Origin: Nannocystis sp. RBIL2
GTDB lineage: Bacteria > Myxococcota_A > Polyangia > Nannocystales > Nannocystaceae
Direction: 5' to 3'
Assembly: GCF_026626745.1 (NCBI RefSeq)
Contig: NZ_JAPNJW010000002.1
Location: 2,504,151 to 2,568,150, forward strand
Length of the DNA stretch: 64,000 nt
Part shown: piece by piece, positions 52,944-61,100 of the stretch
Numbering within the stretch: position 1 is the first letter of the stretch
Layout: each line of letters starts with the position of its first letter
Notes under the pieces: model-generated
Database searches by the model: none
The model's input: the letters and a program-made list of their open reading frames with translations, nothing else
Told to the model about the DNA's origin: nothing
Translations under genes and position numbers: made by a program

Positions 52944-54080
52944 TCACTGGGGAATGAAGGCCGAGCAGGCCTCGCTGATGCGATCGGTCGCCACGTCGAA
53001 CCCGGGCCGGTAGTCCGGCTCGTCGTTGTCGATGATGTACCAGTACGGGAAGTAGTACTTGACCAGATCGCACACCGTGTCCCACGGGTTGCACTCCGGC
53101 TTCTGGATGCTGAACATCACCACCGAGTTGGGGTCGCCGTGCTTGGCGTTCGTGATCGCCTCCGCCCACAGCTTCGGCTTGCCCTCGGAGTCCGTGTCGG
53201 CCGTGTTGGAGATGAACGTGATCATCAGCAGCGCGTCGTCGCGGATGAACCCCTCGTTGCAGCCGCCGGGGCCGTTCAGCGCCGGCGACACCGCCGCAGT
53301 CACTGCCTCGCCGAGCTCGTCGTCGCCGTTGAGGCCGATCTGGGCCAGGCAGGCGAAGGTCCCGGTCGGGTCCGGCTGCTCGCGCGTGAAGTAGCGGCGA
53401 CCATTGAGGAGGCCGCAGTCGTGGTTCGACGCGCCCTTGCCGGCGGGGATGACCGACCCGGCGCCCAGCGTCGTGTCGCAGACGCCGAGGTCGGCCACCG
53501 CCTCGCACGGATAGTCCGGGACGGAGCAGCTCTCGGGGCTGCAATCCGCATTGCACAGAGGGTGGCCCCACGTCTCGTCGGGGTCGATCACCATGATCTG
53601 ATAGTCGAAGTCGGAGAACTTGCTCTCGATCGTCTCCATGAAGTACGGGAACGCCTCGATGAGCCGCGCCTGCAGGTTCTCCATGTACGAAAGGCGCGAG
53701 ATGACGAACAGGAAGTCGATCTTCCCCTTGCACCCGACCGGGTGCGGGTCGCCGAGATCGGGCACCCCGAGGTCCTGCAGCGGCGCGACCGCGGTCGTGC
53801 TCGTGCTCGCCTCGTCGGTCGTGGAGGTGGAGCTGTCCTCGGGGACAGGTCCGGACGACGTCGAAGTCGAAGCAGTCGTGGTCGACGGCTCGGGCGCGTC
53901 TCCGGTCGACGCCGGCGCGGTGATCGCCGGCGGAATGGCGAACGACGACGCGGCCGGATCGGGGCCCTCGCACGCCCCCACGAGCGCCGCTGCGGCGAGG
54001 CCCAGGCCGGCGCCGCGGCCGTTGCCGCGAGGACGCCAGACCCGCCGCGGGCGGTCTGCCTCGCGCGAATCGATGGACAT
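52944..54080 (-). CDS. VWA-like surface lipoprotein
   Basis: A lipoprotein of about 378 residues. I place the start at ATG 54080, 14 codons before the membrane-entering LGLAAAALVGAC lipobox; this ATG lies in a CATGTCC repeat pair, and the frame is open upstream to 54212. A Thr/Ser linker of about 50 residues follows. The body has a VWA-like fold (IDFLFVISRLSYMENLQARLIEAF, YQIMVIDPDETWGHP, LLMITFISNTADT) but the MIDAS DxSxS is replaced by SRLSYM, so metal binding is doubtful. Eight or more cysteines suggest disulfides. Convergent with the gene ending at 52936. Confidence 0.72.
   Translation of the reverse strand: MSIDSREADRPRRVWRPRGNGRGAGLGLAAAALVGACEGPDPAASSFAIPPAITAPASTGDAPEPSTTTASTSTSSGPVPEDSSTSTTDEASTSTTAVAPLQDLGVPDLGDPHPVGCKGKIDFLFVISRLSYMENLQARLIEAFPYFMETIESKFSDFDYQIMVIDPDETWGHPLCNADCSPESCSVPDYPCEAVADLGVCDTTLGAGSVIPAGKGASNHDCGLLNGRRYFTREQPDPTGTFACLAQIGLNGDDELGEAVTAAVSPALNGPGGCNEGFIRDDALLMITFISNTADTDSEGKPKLWAEAITNAKHGDPNSVVMFSIQKPECNPWDTVCDLVKYYFPYWYIIDNDEPDYRPGFDVATDRISEACSAFIPQ
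53832..53849. repeat. CATGTCC-type pair inside lipoprotein gene
   Basis: GCTGTCCTCGGGGA at 53832 followed 14 bases later by CAGG, translated as GPVPEDSST in the Thr-rich linker. A second pair at 54078 (CATG, CATC 54092) contains the probable ATG start of the gene and reads DVPEDMS. Confidence 0.6.
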
Positions 54081-54298
54081 GTCCTCGGGGACATCCGCCG
54101 CGGCGAATCCGCTCGCGGAGGGCGCGCCGGGCTGGCTGGCGCGCGAGCGCGCGGTGAGGTGTAGGCCCTCGCAGGCCGGCGACGCGGCCAGGACTGCACT
54201 CATTCCCCGCACGTCCCCAGCTTACCCCGACCGGGCGCAACCGCGCTGCGCGGAAGCGTGAGGTTCAAGGCTGCACATCGGCGCAGGTTCGCGCCCCA

Positions 54299-54330
54299 CA
54301 TGGCCTTTCCGCCATGTCCCGAAGCGCAAT
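54299..54330. repeat. CATGTCC repeat run downstream of 54351 gene
   Basis: CATG 54299, CATG 54313 and CAAT 54327, 14 bases apart. It lies 21 bases past the stop (minus strand) of the membrane protein at 54351. Confidence 0.75.
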
Positions 54331-54350
54331 CGTGACAGCGTTCTCGCCGC

Positions 54351-54926
54351 TCAACCGCGCGTCTGCGGCTGTCCTGGCGGCAGGGCGCGGCGGCGCAGCG
54401 CGGCGGCCGTGCGGGCAATGGTCGTCAATTCGGTCCACGGCCGCTCGGCGGCGGTCGGATCGCCTCCGACCCATTCGCACGGCGGGTCGCGGTAAGGATT
54501 TGTCGGCAAGGCTCGCATCTCGCGGGCACCCGCCTCGAGCGCGGCCTTGAGGCGAGACAGGGCCGCCGCGTCGGGGCTGAACAACTGCGGCGCCGCCTGT
54601 ACCGTGAGCCAGGTGCGAATGACCAGAGCGGCGACCGCCGCGATTGCGGCCAGCCGCAGGAACCCCGGGGCCGGGGCCATGAACACCACCGCTGCCAGCC
54701 CTGCCCAGAGCATCCAGGCCCACGCCGGCAGGCCGAGCGACGCGGCCAGGCTGCCCGGTCGGGCGTGTTCCAGCTCGGGGCGGGCGCCGAGCGCCAATTG
54801 GTCGACCAGCGCGCGCCGCCGCAGGTCGCGCTGGATCTGCCGCGCCAGCTGCTCGGCCTCCGTGAGCGCCACGAGGGCCGCCCGCGCGCCGGAGGGGTCC
54901 TGAGTCACGATCGCAGGGTACGGCAC
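54351..54926 (-). CDS. Small helical membrane protein
   Basis: A 191-residue protein of unknown function. The N-terminal helix (RAALVALTEAEQLARQIQRDLRRRALVDQL) is cytoplasmic and coiled-coil-like; two hydrophobic helices follow (AWAWMLWAGLAAVVFMA and FLRLAAIAAVAALVIRTWLTV), then a helical tail (SPDAAALSRLKAALEAGAREM). GTG 54926 is used; GTG 54908 (VTQDPSGA) is also possible. No family recognised. Confidence 0.65.
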   Translation of the reverse strand: MPYPAIVTQDPSGARAALVALTEAEQLARQIQRDLRRRALVDQLALGARPELEHARPGSLAASLGLPAWAWMLWAGLAAVVFMAPAPGFLRLAAIAAVAALVIRTWLTVQAAPQLFSPDAAALSRLKAALEAGAREMRALPTNPYRDPPCEWVGGDPTAAERPWTELTTIARTAAALRRRALPPGQPQTRG

Positions 54927-55208
54927 AATCGCCGGCTGTCCTTTCCGCAGCCGGGCGGATTCGCCCTCCGCGGGGTCGTCAGGCGAGCAGAGAGCGCGTC
55001 ACGCGTCCTGCGCACCTTCGCGTCCCCGCCCAGGGTGCCCCGGCCCTCCGCAGTGCCCTTCTTCTTCATGATGACTCGCCGCGCCCTCGCCCGGCGGCTG
55101 GTCACCAATGTCTGCATCGTGGGACTCCCGGCGTGGGCTTCACTCTTTCTCCTGCGCGGCTGGCGGATCCCTAGACAGCCCCCGTCGATATGATAGTTTC
55201 GACGGGTT

Positions 55209-56267
55209 ATGAAGCTTTGCGATGCCTGTCACCGTCACGTGCGCCCGACCGAGGGGGCCTGCCCGTTCTGCGGCCGTTCGCTGCGCACCACCGCGGCTGC
55301 CCGGCTCGGCGCGGTCGTCCTGCTCGGCGCGCTCGAGACTGCGTGCACCAGCCGGCCGGTCGACGAAGAGACCGGCAGCGACACCGCGACGCCGATCACC
55401 AGCACGAGCGAGGGCGACACGTCGAGCAGCTCGACCACCACCACGACCTCGACCACCTCCGCCACGATCTCGACCACCTCGACGAGCGATCCGTCGACCC
55501 TCGGGACGAGCAGCACCGGCGAGCTGTCGACCACCGCCGACATCGACACCTCCGACACCGGCTGCAGCTTCTACGGCGGCTGTCCGGCCGACTTCGCCAA
55601 CCCGCTCGAGTGCGACCCGTTCACGCAGGACTGTCCCGAAGGACAGAAGTGCAGCCCGCAGAAGAGCGACGGCGTCGTGTTCGACGCGACCAAATGCGTC
55701 CCGGTCGCGCGCGAGCCGGACCAGCCCGGCGAGCCGTGCACCGTCGAGGGCGCGCCCGGCAGCGGCCTCGACTCGTGCGACGTCGGCAGCACGTGCTGGG
55801 AGGTCGACGAGCAGACGCTCGCCGGCACCTGCGTCCCGCTGTGCGGCGGCACGGTCGTCTCCCCCGAGTGCCCGGCGGCCACCACCTGCGTCAGCTTCAG
55901 CGACGCCCTCGACCTGTGCCTGCCGACCTGCGACCCGCTGGCGCCCGCCTGCAAGCCCGGCGACGTGTGCGTCCCCAACCCCTCCGCCTCCGACAGCCAG
56001 TTCGCCTGCGTCGCCGACGTGTCGCAGGACGGCGGCGCCGAGTTCGAGCCGTGCGAGTTCCTCAACGCCTGCGACCTCGGGCTCGCGTGCGTCGACTCCG
56101 CGTCCGCCACCGAGTGCGACCCCATGGCCTTCGGCTGCTGCGTGGCCTACTGCGACCTCGCCGCGCCGATGTGCAACGGCGCCGGCGCCGAGTGCCTGCC
56201 GTGGTTCGAACAGGGCCAGGCCCCGTCCGGCCTCGAGGACGTCGGCGTGTGCGCGCTGCCGCAGTGA
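55209..56267 (+). CDS. Cysteine-rich surface protein with N-terminal zinc ribbon
   Basis: A 352-residue protein. Unusually, before the hydrophobic segment (ARLGAVVLLGALETAC) there is a small zinc ribbon, CDACHRHV ... CPFCG, near residues 4-23, which would stay in the cytoplasm if the segment acts as a membrane anchor. After it comes a Thr/Ser linker of about 65 residues and a cysteine-rich body with more than 20 Cys (CPEGQKCSPQ, CDVGSTCWEV, CDPLAPACKPGDVCVPN). Repeat unit at 55630 reads CPEGQK. ATG 55209 is used; TATGATAG upstream could be a -10 box. Function unknown. Confidence 0.8.
   Translation: MKLCDACHRHVRPTEGACPFCGRSLRTTAAARLGAVVLLGALETACTSRPVDEETGSDTATPITSTSEGDTSSSSTTTTTSTTSATISTTSTSDPSTLGTSSTGELSTTADIDTSDTGCSFYGGCPADFANPLECDPFTQDCPEGQKCSPQKSDGVVFDATKCVPVAREPDQPGEPCTVEGAPGSGLDSCDVGSTCWEVDEQTLAGTCVPLCGGTVVSPECPAATTCVSFSDALDLCLPTCDPLAPACKPGDVCVPNPSASDSQFACVADVSQDGGAEFEPCEFLNACDLGLACVDSASATECDPMAFGCCVAYCDLAAPMCNGAGAECLPWFEQGQAPSGLEDVGVCALPQ
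55630..55647. repeat. CATGTCC-type pair inside surface protein gene
   Basis: ACTGTCCCGAAGGA at 55630 followed 14 bases later by CAGA; stem TGTCC/GGACA with a CGAA loop, read as CPEGQK. The same peptide style (CPMGQFC) arises from the unit at 43997. Confidence 0.6.
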
Positions 56268-56275
56268 CTCACGGA

Positions 56276-56392
56276 CATGTCCCTGGGGTCATGTAGGCGC
56301 CCGCTCGCTGCCGCCGTGATCCACCGACATGTCCCGAAGGTCATGTGAGGCGCGGCGCCCCCGCGCTCGCGTTCTCTGTCCCGAAGGACAGC
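56276..56392. repeat. CATGTCC runs in convergent gap
   Basis: Three pairs with 14-base steps: CATG 56276 and 56290; CATG 56328 and 56342; TCTG 56375 and CAGC 56389. They fill the gap between convergent genes ending at 56267 and 56393. The last pair is a perfect CTGTCC/GGACAG stem with a CGAA loop. Confidence 0.85.
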
Positions 56393-57712
56393 TCACCTCA
56401 CCGGCACGCCCGGCCCGAACGGCTGCACCTCGCGACCGACGCGCGGGTCGTCGACCGCCACCGGCCCCTGGGCCGCGAGCTCGGGGTCGAGGGACTCGCG
56501 GACCACCCGGTAGAGCCCGTGGTCGAACGGCACCCCGGGGGCCGGCGCGACCGGCTCGATGCGCTCGCGCAGCCCGGCCCGCGCCAGCTCGAGCGCCCGG
56601 TGATGGCAGTAGGGATTGTTGCCCGGGCGGCCCAGCAGCGGCTCGCTGGTGGCCGAGCAACCGGCCATGCACACGTCGTTGTAATAACAATCGCGGCAGT
56701 AGCCCCACAGGTCGTCGACGGTGCGGACGCGCGTGAATTGCAGCTCGGGCGCGTCCTCCCAGATCTCCCGCAGCGGCCGCTCGCGCACGTTGCCGGCCAC
56801 GTTGGCCGGGCCGCCGAGGCTGGGGCAGCCCTTGATCGTGCCGTCGGCCTCGATCCCCAGGGCGTGGCGGCCGGCGATGCAGCCCTTGTAGTGCCCGCCG
56901 GCCTTTTGCCGCCCGCGCAGCTCGGCCTCGAGCGGCCCGAAGTAGCCGAGGTTGTTGGCCGGGAACAGGCGCAGCCCGTGCGGCGCGCCGCGGGCGATCA
57001 GGCGCTCGATCACCGCGAACACCTCGAGCAGCATGAAGGGTTGCAGCAGGATCTCCGGGTGGTCGGCCGCGTTGCCGAACGGCGCAGTGATCTGCAGCTG
57101 CCAGCCGCCGATCTTCTCGGCGATCAGCCGCTCCTGCAGCGCCTCGAGCGTCGGCAGCGTGAGGCGGTTGATCTGCGTGTTGACGGCCCGCCCGACCCCC
57201 GCCGCGCGCAGGCGGGCCAGCGCCGCGAACGCGCGGTCGAAGCTGCCGTGGACGCCGCGGAGGGCGTCGTGCGCCGCGGAGGTCCCGTCGATCGACACGC
57301 TGACGCTGCGGATCCCCGCCTCCGCCAGCGCGGCCACCCGCTCCTCGCTCAGGTTGAGCCCGCCGGTGGTCATGGTGCAGTCCATGCCGGCGCTGCGGAT
57401 CGCCCGGGCGATCAGGATGAAGTCGTCGCGCAGATACGCCTCGCCGCCGATCAGCGTGACCTCGCCGATCCCGAGCGCCCGCAGATCGGTGACGAGGGCC
57501 AGCGCCTCTGCGGTCGTCAGCTCGCCGTGGCGCGCCGCGCCGGCCCGCGAACCACAATGGATGCACTTCTGATCGCACTTCAGCGTCAGCTCCCACACCG
57601 CGTAGCGCGGTCGGGGAACCTCGCCGGCGACGCGGGTGAGCGCGCGGCGATCGTCGGGCCGCGGCAGCGAGGCCACCACCGGCAAGCGGCGGCGATTGTC
57701 ACGCAGGCTCAC
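56393..57712 (-). CDS. Radical SAM/SPASM-domain maturase-like protein
   Basis: A 439-residue radical SAM enzyme. The cluster motif CDQKCIHCGS (CxxxCxxC) binds the 4Fe-4S that cleaves SAM. The barrel follows with GEVTLIGGEAYLRDDF, TMTTGGLNLSEER and SVSIDGTSAAHD. A SPASM-type C-terminal region has CIAGRHALGIEADGTIKGCPS and a cysteine cluster CRDCYYNDVCMAGCS, which bind further Fe-S clusters in peptide-modifying enzymes. Its GTG start overlaps the stop of the 92-residue membrane protein (GTGA), so both are translationally coupled. SPASM enzymes usually modify ribosomal peptides; a precursor is not certain here. Confidence 0.9.
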   Translation of the reverse strand: MSLRDNRRRLPVVASLPRPDDRRALTRVAGEVPRPRYAVWELTLKCDQKCIHCGSRAGAARHGELTTAEALALVTDLRALGIGEVTLIGGEAYLRDDFILIARAIRSAGMDCTMTTGGLNLSEERVAALAEAGIRSVSVSIDGTSAAHDALRGVHGSFDRAFAALARLRAAGVGRAVNTQINRLTLPTLEALQERLIAEKIGGWQLQITAPFGNAADHPEILLQPFMLLEVFAVIERLIARGAPHGLRLFPANNLGYFGPLEAELRGRQKAGGHYKGCIAGRHALGIEADGTIKGCPSLGGPANVAGNVRERPLREIWEDAPELQFTRVRTVDDLWGYCRDCYYNDVCMAGCSATSEPLLGRPGNNPYCHHRALELARAGLRERIEPVAPAPGVPFDHGLYRVVRESLDPELAAQGPVAVDDPRVGREVQPFGPGVPVR

Positions 57713-57987
57713 TGCCGCAGCGTATCACGGCGCGGCGGGCGGCCGTCGGGGTCGGGCGGCCCGCCGTCGTCGTTGTGCTCGGGCCGCTGCTCGCGCTTGG
57801 CGACGATCACGTGCTGGGTCGACGGCGCCAGCATCTGCTGCAGTTCCGTCAGGGCGTTGCCCGCCCCCGAACCCGAGGGCTTGCGGACCCGATAATAGAT
57901 GTACCCGCCGCGCTCGAGCGCCAGAAGCAGCCGGTCGAGCGCGAACAGACCGGCGAGCACTGCGAGCACGGTGAGCGGCCACGGCAC
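57709..57987 (-). CDS. Small membrane protein coupled to SPASM enzyme
   Basis: A 92-residue protein. The N-terminus is a membrane helix (MPWPLTVLAVLAGLFALDRLLLAL), followed by YIYYRVRKPSGSGAGNALTE, LQQMLAPSTQHVIVAKREQ and an acidic Pro/Asp/Arg tail. This order faintly resembles DUF6191-type small actinobacterial proteins (helix, then ELxxxL-P-x-x-x-H and a charged tail). The stop overlaps the GTG start of the radical SAM gene. It could be a partner or the substrate peptide of the SPASM enzyme; I cannot decide which. Confidence 0.72.
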   Translation of the reverse strand: MPWPLTVLAVLAGLFALDRLLLALERGGYIYYRVRKPSGSGAGNALTELQQMLAPSTQHVIVAKREQRPEHNDDGGPPDPDGRPPRRDTLRQ

Positions 57988-58116
57988 GGACGAGAGTCTA
58001 TCGCGCGTCCGCCCGCGACCTGACGCCGCTCGGGAGCCGACGGGTCGGCGCAGCGAATGCGCCGACCGCCATTGCGGGGCTCCGCGCGCCTTCGCAGGCG
58101 GCGCGCCCCCGCGGCC

Positions 58117-58689
58117 TCACTTGCCCTGCGCGTCCGAGACGTACTTGGCGGCCGACTTGCCGACGTTGCGGCCGGCCATCTCCATGCGCTGATGATCGGA
58201 CGGAGTGGTGAGGCTGGCGCCGACCATCGACTTGGTGTCGATCACGTCGGTGACCTTGCCGTCCTTCTGGAACGAGAAGCGGGCCTGGAGCTTCGACGGC
58301 ACGCTGTACACCGGCGTATAGATGCCGGTCGTCACGTGGATGTAGGAGACCACGAGGTCGGGCGCGGCATCGGCGGCCGCGGGCGCGGCGTTGATCCCGC
58401 GATCGCGCATGCCCTCGAGGATCGCCGCGTCGGTCTCCTGCTTGATCTTGGCGAAGTCGGCCCGCTCCTCGGCTGTCTTTTCGGCCAGGTACTCGGCCTC
58501 GCTGGCCTTGTCGAGCACGGTGACCTTCGACCAGTCGAAGCCGACCGTCACGTTCGTCACCCCCTTGAGGGCCGACGGCGGCCCCGACTGCTGGACCACC
58601 GCGTACGGCTTGCAAGCGGTGGCAGCGAGCGGAGCAGCGGCGAGCGCGAACACGAGGGCGAGGCGGCGGAAATGGCGGAGCTTCGTCAT
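58117..58689 (-). CDS. Lipoprotein, DUF4136/DUF4410-like
   Basis: A 190-residue lipoprotein. ATG 58689; signal ALAAAPLAATAC (Cys near 26). The body has a strand-helix pattern (LKGVTNVTVGFDWSKVTVLD, DFAKIKQETDAAILEGMRDRGI, PDLVVSYIHVTTGIYTPVYSVP) like DUF4136/DUF4410 periplasmic lipoproteins, which often bind or assemble with outer-membrane components. A GC stem-loop (58084-58106) follows the stop. Repeat unit at 58472 is read inside KTAEERAD. Role unknown. Confidence 0.75.
   Translation of the reverse strand: MTKLRHFRRLALVFALAAAPLAATACKPYAVVQQSGPPSALKGVTNVTVGFDWSKVTVLDKASEAEYLAEKTAEERADFAKIKQETDAAILEGMRDRGINAAPAAADAAPDLVVSYIHVTTGIYTPVYSVPSKLQARFSFQKDGKVTDVIDTKSMVGASLTTPSDHQRMEMAGRNVGKSAAKYVSDAQGK
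58472..58489. repeat. CATGTCC-type pair inside lipoprotein gene
   Basis: GCTGTCTTTTCGGC at 58472 followed by CAGG 14 bases later, inside the coding sequence at 58117-58689. Stem is imperfect. Confidence 0.4.
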
Positions 58690-58853
58690 GGGCGCGGAGG
58701 ATATCCCGGCCGAGGCGGCGATGGCGCCCCTCGTCCTTGGCGCGTCTTACGCACATGAACGGGCCTCGCATGCGCGACCACGACAAACCTTGTCGCGACG
58801 ACGCTGCTGGGCAGTGACCGGACGAGGGCCATGACCGAGCTAGCAATTCCCTC

Positions 58854-59144
58854 GTGACGGCTCCCTCCCTCCAGATGCTCCACTCCTTCGATCATGGAGC
58901 GGCCCTCGCGCATTACGAACAGTCGATCGCGCGGATCGAAGCCCGCTTCGGCGTCTCTCACCCGTCGCTGGCAGGGCTCCACAGCAGCGCCGCCGGAGAG
59001 CTGTGCCAGCTCGGCCGCTACGCCGCCGCGATCAGTCGCGCCGAGCAGGCCATCGCCCTGTCGAACCTCGCCGGCAACTTCGGCGAGATCTTCGACGAGG
59101 CCCACCGCGTGCTGGCGCGCGCCCGCGCCCGCGTGTTCCGCTGA
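58854..59144 (+). CDS. Short TPR-like protein, possible gene remnant
   Basis: A 96-residue protein made of two TPR-like units (DHGAALAHYEQSIARIEARFG, HPSLAGLHSSAAGELCQLGRYAAAISRAEQAIAL). This pattern is typical of the C-terminal tails of myxobacterial kinase-TPR proteins. It may be a stand-alone small protein or a fragment left from a larger gene, as there is nothing of a kinase upstream. GTG 58854 is the only reasonable start. Confidence 0.5.
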   Translation: MTAPSLQMLHSFDHGAALAHYEQSIARIEARFGVSHPSLAGLHSSAAGELCQLGRYAAAISRAEQAIALSNLAGNFGEIFDEAHRVLARARARVFR

Positions 59145-59413
59145 GCACGCAGACACGCGACACACGAGACAGTAGTCAGTCGCGCCGCAGCGGCCGCGTC
59201 CGCGAGAGGATGCGCGCCCGCTCGCGCGCATGAACCCGGACCCGCACCCGGCCACAGCCTCCCGACTCGCGGGCTCGCACGCCTCATGCGCGCGCAGGCC
59301 GTCGCGCGTGCGCGTGGCGATCGCGTTCGCGCGCGTCGCCCTGCGTCGGCGCGATCGCGCCGCGCGGAGACATGCATTGTCGCGGGCCCTGCGGCTTGGG
59401 TAGCGTGCGTGCG

Positions 59414-60988
59414 ATGCAGCCCTCGACCTCCAATGCGCCGCGCCTCCGCTTCCTCGTCGCCGGACCGTTGTCGCCGCGGCCCAGCGGGCGGCGCGGGCGG
59501 ATCTTGCTGGCCGACCTGGCCGAGCGGCTGACCCAGTCGTCGCTCGCGCTCGACGTCGACGTCGGCCCCGCGCTGGGCGCCGCCGGCGAGCTCAAGATCA
59601 AGGCCAAGTTCTCCCGCTTCCGCGACTTCTCGGTCGCCGAGGTCGTGCAGCAGAGCCTCGGCGAGCTGCACCGCCTGCGCGAGCGGCTGGTCGCCCCCAG
59701 CGCTCGGCCGCGCAGCGACGAGCTGCTGACGACCGTCGCCCGGATCGCCGGCCGCGGACCGCTGCACACCGAGCTCGCGGCCTGCTTCGCCCCGCCGTCC
59801 GAGAAGCCCGCCCAGGCGGGCGGCGGCGACCTCGTCGAGGAGCTCCTGGCTCGCGGCTCGGCCCCGTCGAAGAGCGCCGCCAGCTCGGCGATCGACGCGG
59901 TCGTCCGCGGCAGCGTCCAGAGCACCCCGGCCGGCGGCGCCGCCGAGCCGTCGCGGGCCGCCCACGCCGTCCTGTCGGCCGCGCTCGCGCGAGCCGCCAC
60001 CGCGGTGCTCGCCGACCCGACCCTGCGCGCCGCGGAGCTCCGCTGGCGCGCCCTGCGGCTGTTCTTGGGGCAATGTCCCCGCGACCAGGATCTCGACGTG
60101 GAGCTGCTCGACGTCGACGCCGCCCGTCTGCCCGCGGCGCTCGCCGAGCTCGCCGAGCTCGACCCGCTCGCCCGCCCCGACGCGATCTTCCTGCTCGACC
60201 CGCTGACGAGCCTGACCGACGCCGCCGCCCTGGCCGAGGTCGCGGCCGACCTGCACGCCCCCGTGTGCGCCGAGCTGGCCCTCGGGCGCGCCGACACTGC
60301 CGCGATCGCGGCCCAGGACCTCGGCGACGAGTTCGCCGCCCTGCGCGACGACCCGGCCAGCCGCTGGCTCGCGCTCGCGGTGAACGGCCCGGTGCTGGCC
60401 GCCGAGACCACCCCGGCCGGCGAGCGCGTGGTCGCCGGCGGCGCCGCCCTGGCCGTCGCCGCTCTGCTGGCCACCAGCCTGCGGCTCGGCGGCACCTTCG
60501 CCCAGCTCGGCCGCGACGCCGACCTGCGAGCGCCGGCGACCCGGTCGTTCAAACATGGCCAAGAGGACATCCCGATCGGCACCGCCGCGCCGTGCTCCGC
60601 CGACGACCAGCTGGCCCTGGCGCGCCAGGGCCTCGTCGCCCTCGCCAGCCCGCAGCAGAGCGATCTCTTGACCCTCGCCGGCACACCGACCGTCCACCGC
60701 AGCGAGGAGACCACCACCCTCGCCGGTCAGCTGCTCGTCGGTCGCACCGTCCGCTTCGCGCTGTGGGTGCGCGGGCGCGTGCCGGCCGGCGCCAGCCCCG
60801 AGCAGGCCGCCGACGCAGTGACCCACGCCGCCGCGCTGATGCTGCTGCCCGGCACGCCGCTGCGCCCCCGCTTCGGCGCCGCCATCGTCCAGGGCGAGTC
60901 GGGCCCGGCGCTCAAGATCGGCGCCTCCTTCCCCGCCGCGCTGACCGGCGCCCCCGTCGCGCTGTCGTTCGCGCTGCCGCTGTCGTAG
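59414..60988 (+). CDS. TssB-TssC fusion, type VI-like contractile sheath protein
   Basis: A 524-residue protein joining the small and large sheath subunits of a contractile injection system. The N-terminal part matches TssB: RLRFLVAGPLSPRPSGRRGRILLADLAERL, then LALDVDVGPALGAAGELKIKAKFSRFRDFSVAEVVQQSLGELHRLRE, which parallels the known TssB FESMDDFSPAAVARKV pattern. From about 200, AATAVLADPTLRAAELRWRALRLFLG, DVELLDVDAARL and ALAEVAADLHAPVCAEL parallel TssC (ILHHPxFQxLEGxWRGLHYLV). No other type VI gene is nearby, so it is an orphan or a component encoded elsewhere. A repeat pair at 60554 is read as RSFKHGQEDIP in a likely loop. ATG 59414 is used. Confidence 0.75.
   Translation: MQPSTSNAPRLRFLVAGPLSPRPSGRRGRILLADLAERLTQSSLALDVDVGPALGAAGELKIKAKFSRFRDFSVAEVVQQSLGELHRLRERLVAPSARPRSDELLTTVARIAGRGPLHTELAACFAPPSEKPAQAGGGDLVEELLARGSAPSKSAASSAIDAVVRGSVQSTPAGGAAEPSRAAHAVLSAALARAATAVLADPTLRAAELRWRALRLFLGQCPRDQDLDVELLDVDAARLPAALAELAELDPLARPDAIFLLDPLTSLTDAAALAEVAADLHAPVCAELALGRADTAAIAAQDLGDEFAALRDDPASRWLALAVNGPVLAAETTPAGERVVAGGAALAVAALLATSLRLGGTFAQLGRDADLRAPATRSFKHGQEDIPIGTAAPCSADDQLALARQGLVALASPQQSDLLTLAGTPTVHRSEETTTLAGQLLVGRTVRFALWVRGRVPAGASPEQAADAVTHAAALMLLPGTPLRPRFGAAIVQGESGPALKIGASFPAALTGAPVALSFALPLS
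60554..60571. repeat. CATGTCC-type pair inside the sheath fusion gene
   Basis: CATGGCCAAGAGGA at 60554 followed 14 bases later by CATC, read as KHGQEDIP near residue 384 of the TssB-TssC fusion. Confidence 0.6.
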
Positions 60989-61010
60989 CCCCCCGGGCCG
61001 CGGCCCGCCA

Positions 61011-61090
61011 TCTGTCTCTCCGGACATGATCGAAGGGGCATGCCCTCGCGGACATGCCCCTTCGCACATGCCCCTTCGCGCACGCGAAGG
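61011..61090. repeat. 14-bp periodic CATGTCC array, six units
   Basis: Units at 61011 (TCTG), 61025, 61039, 61053, 61067 (all CATG) and 61081 (CACG), exactly 14 bases apart. It lies in the convergent gap between the sheath fusion (stop 60988) and the DAHP synthase (stop 61101). Confidence 0.92.
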
Positions 61091-61100
61091 AGCGGCCGCC

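Noticed and set aside
58740..58790. Another CATG repeat run near 58754
   Set aside because: The two CATG words are 15 bases apart and the flanks do not match CATGTCC, so it falls outside the 14-base family.
59414..60988. Phage tail sheath from a prophage
   Set aside because: No other phage gene is near and the sequence pattern follows TssB/TssC rather than a tail sheath.
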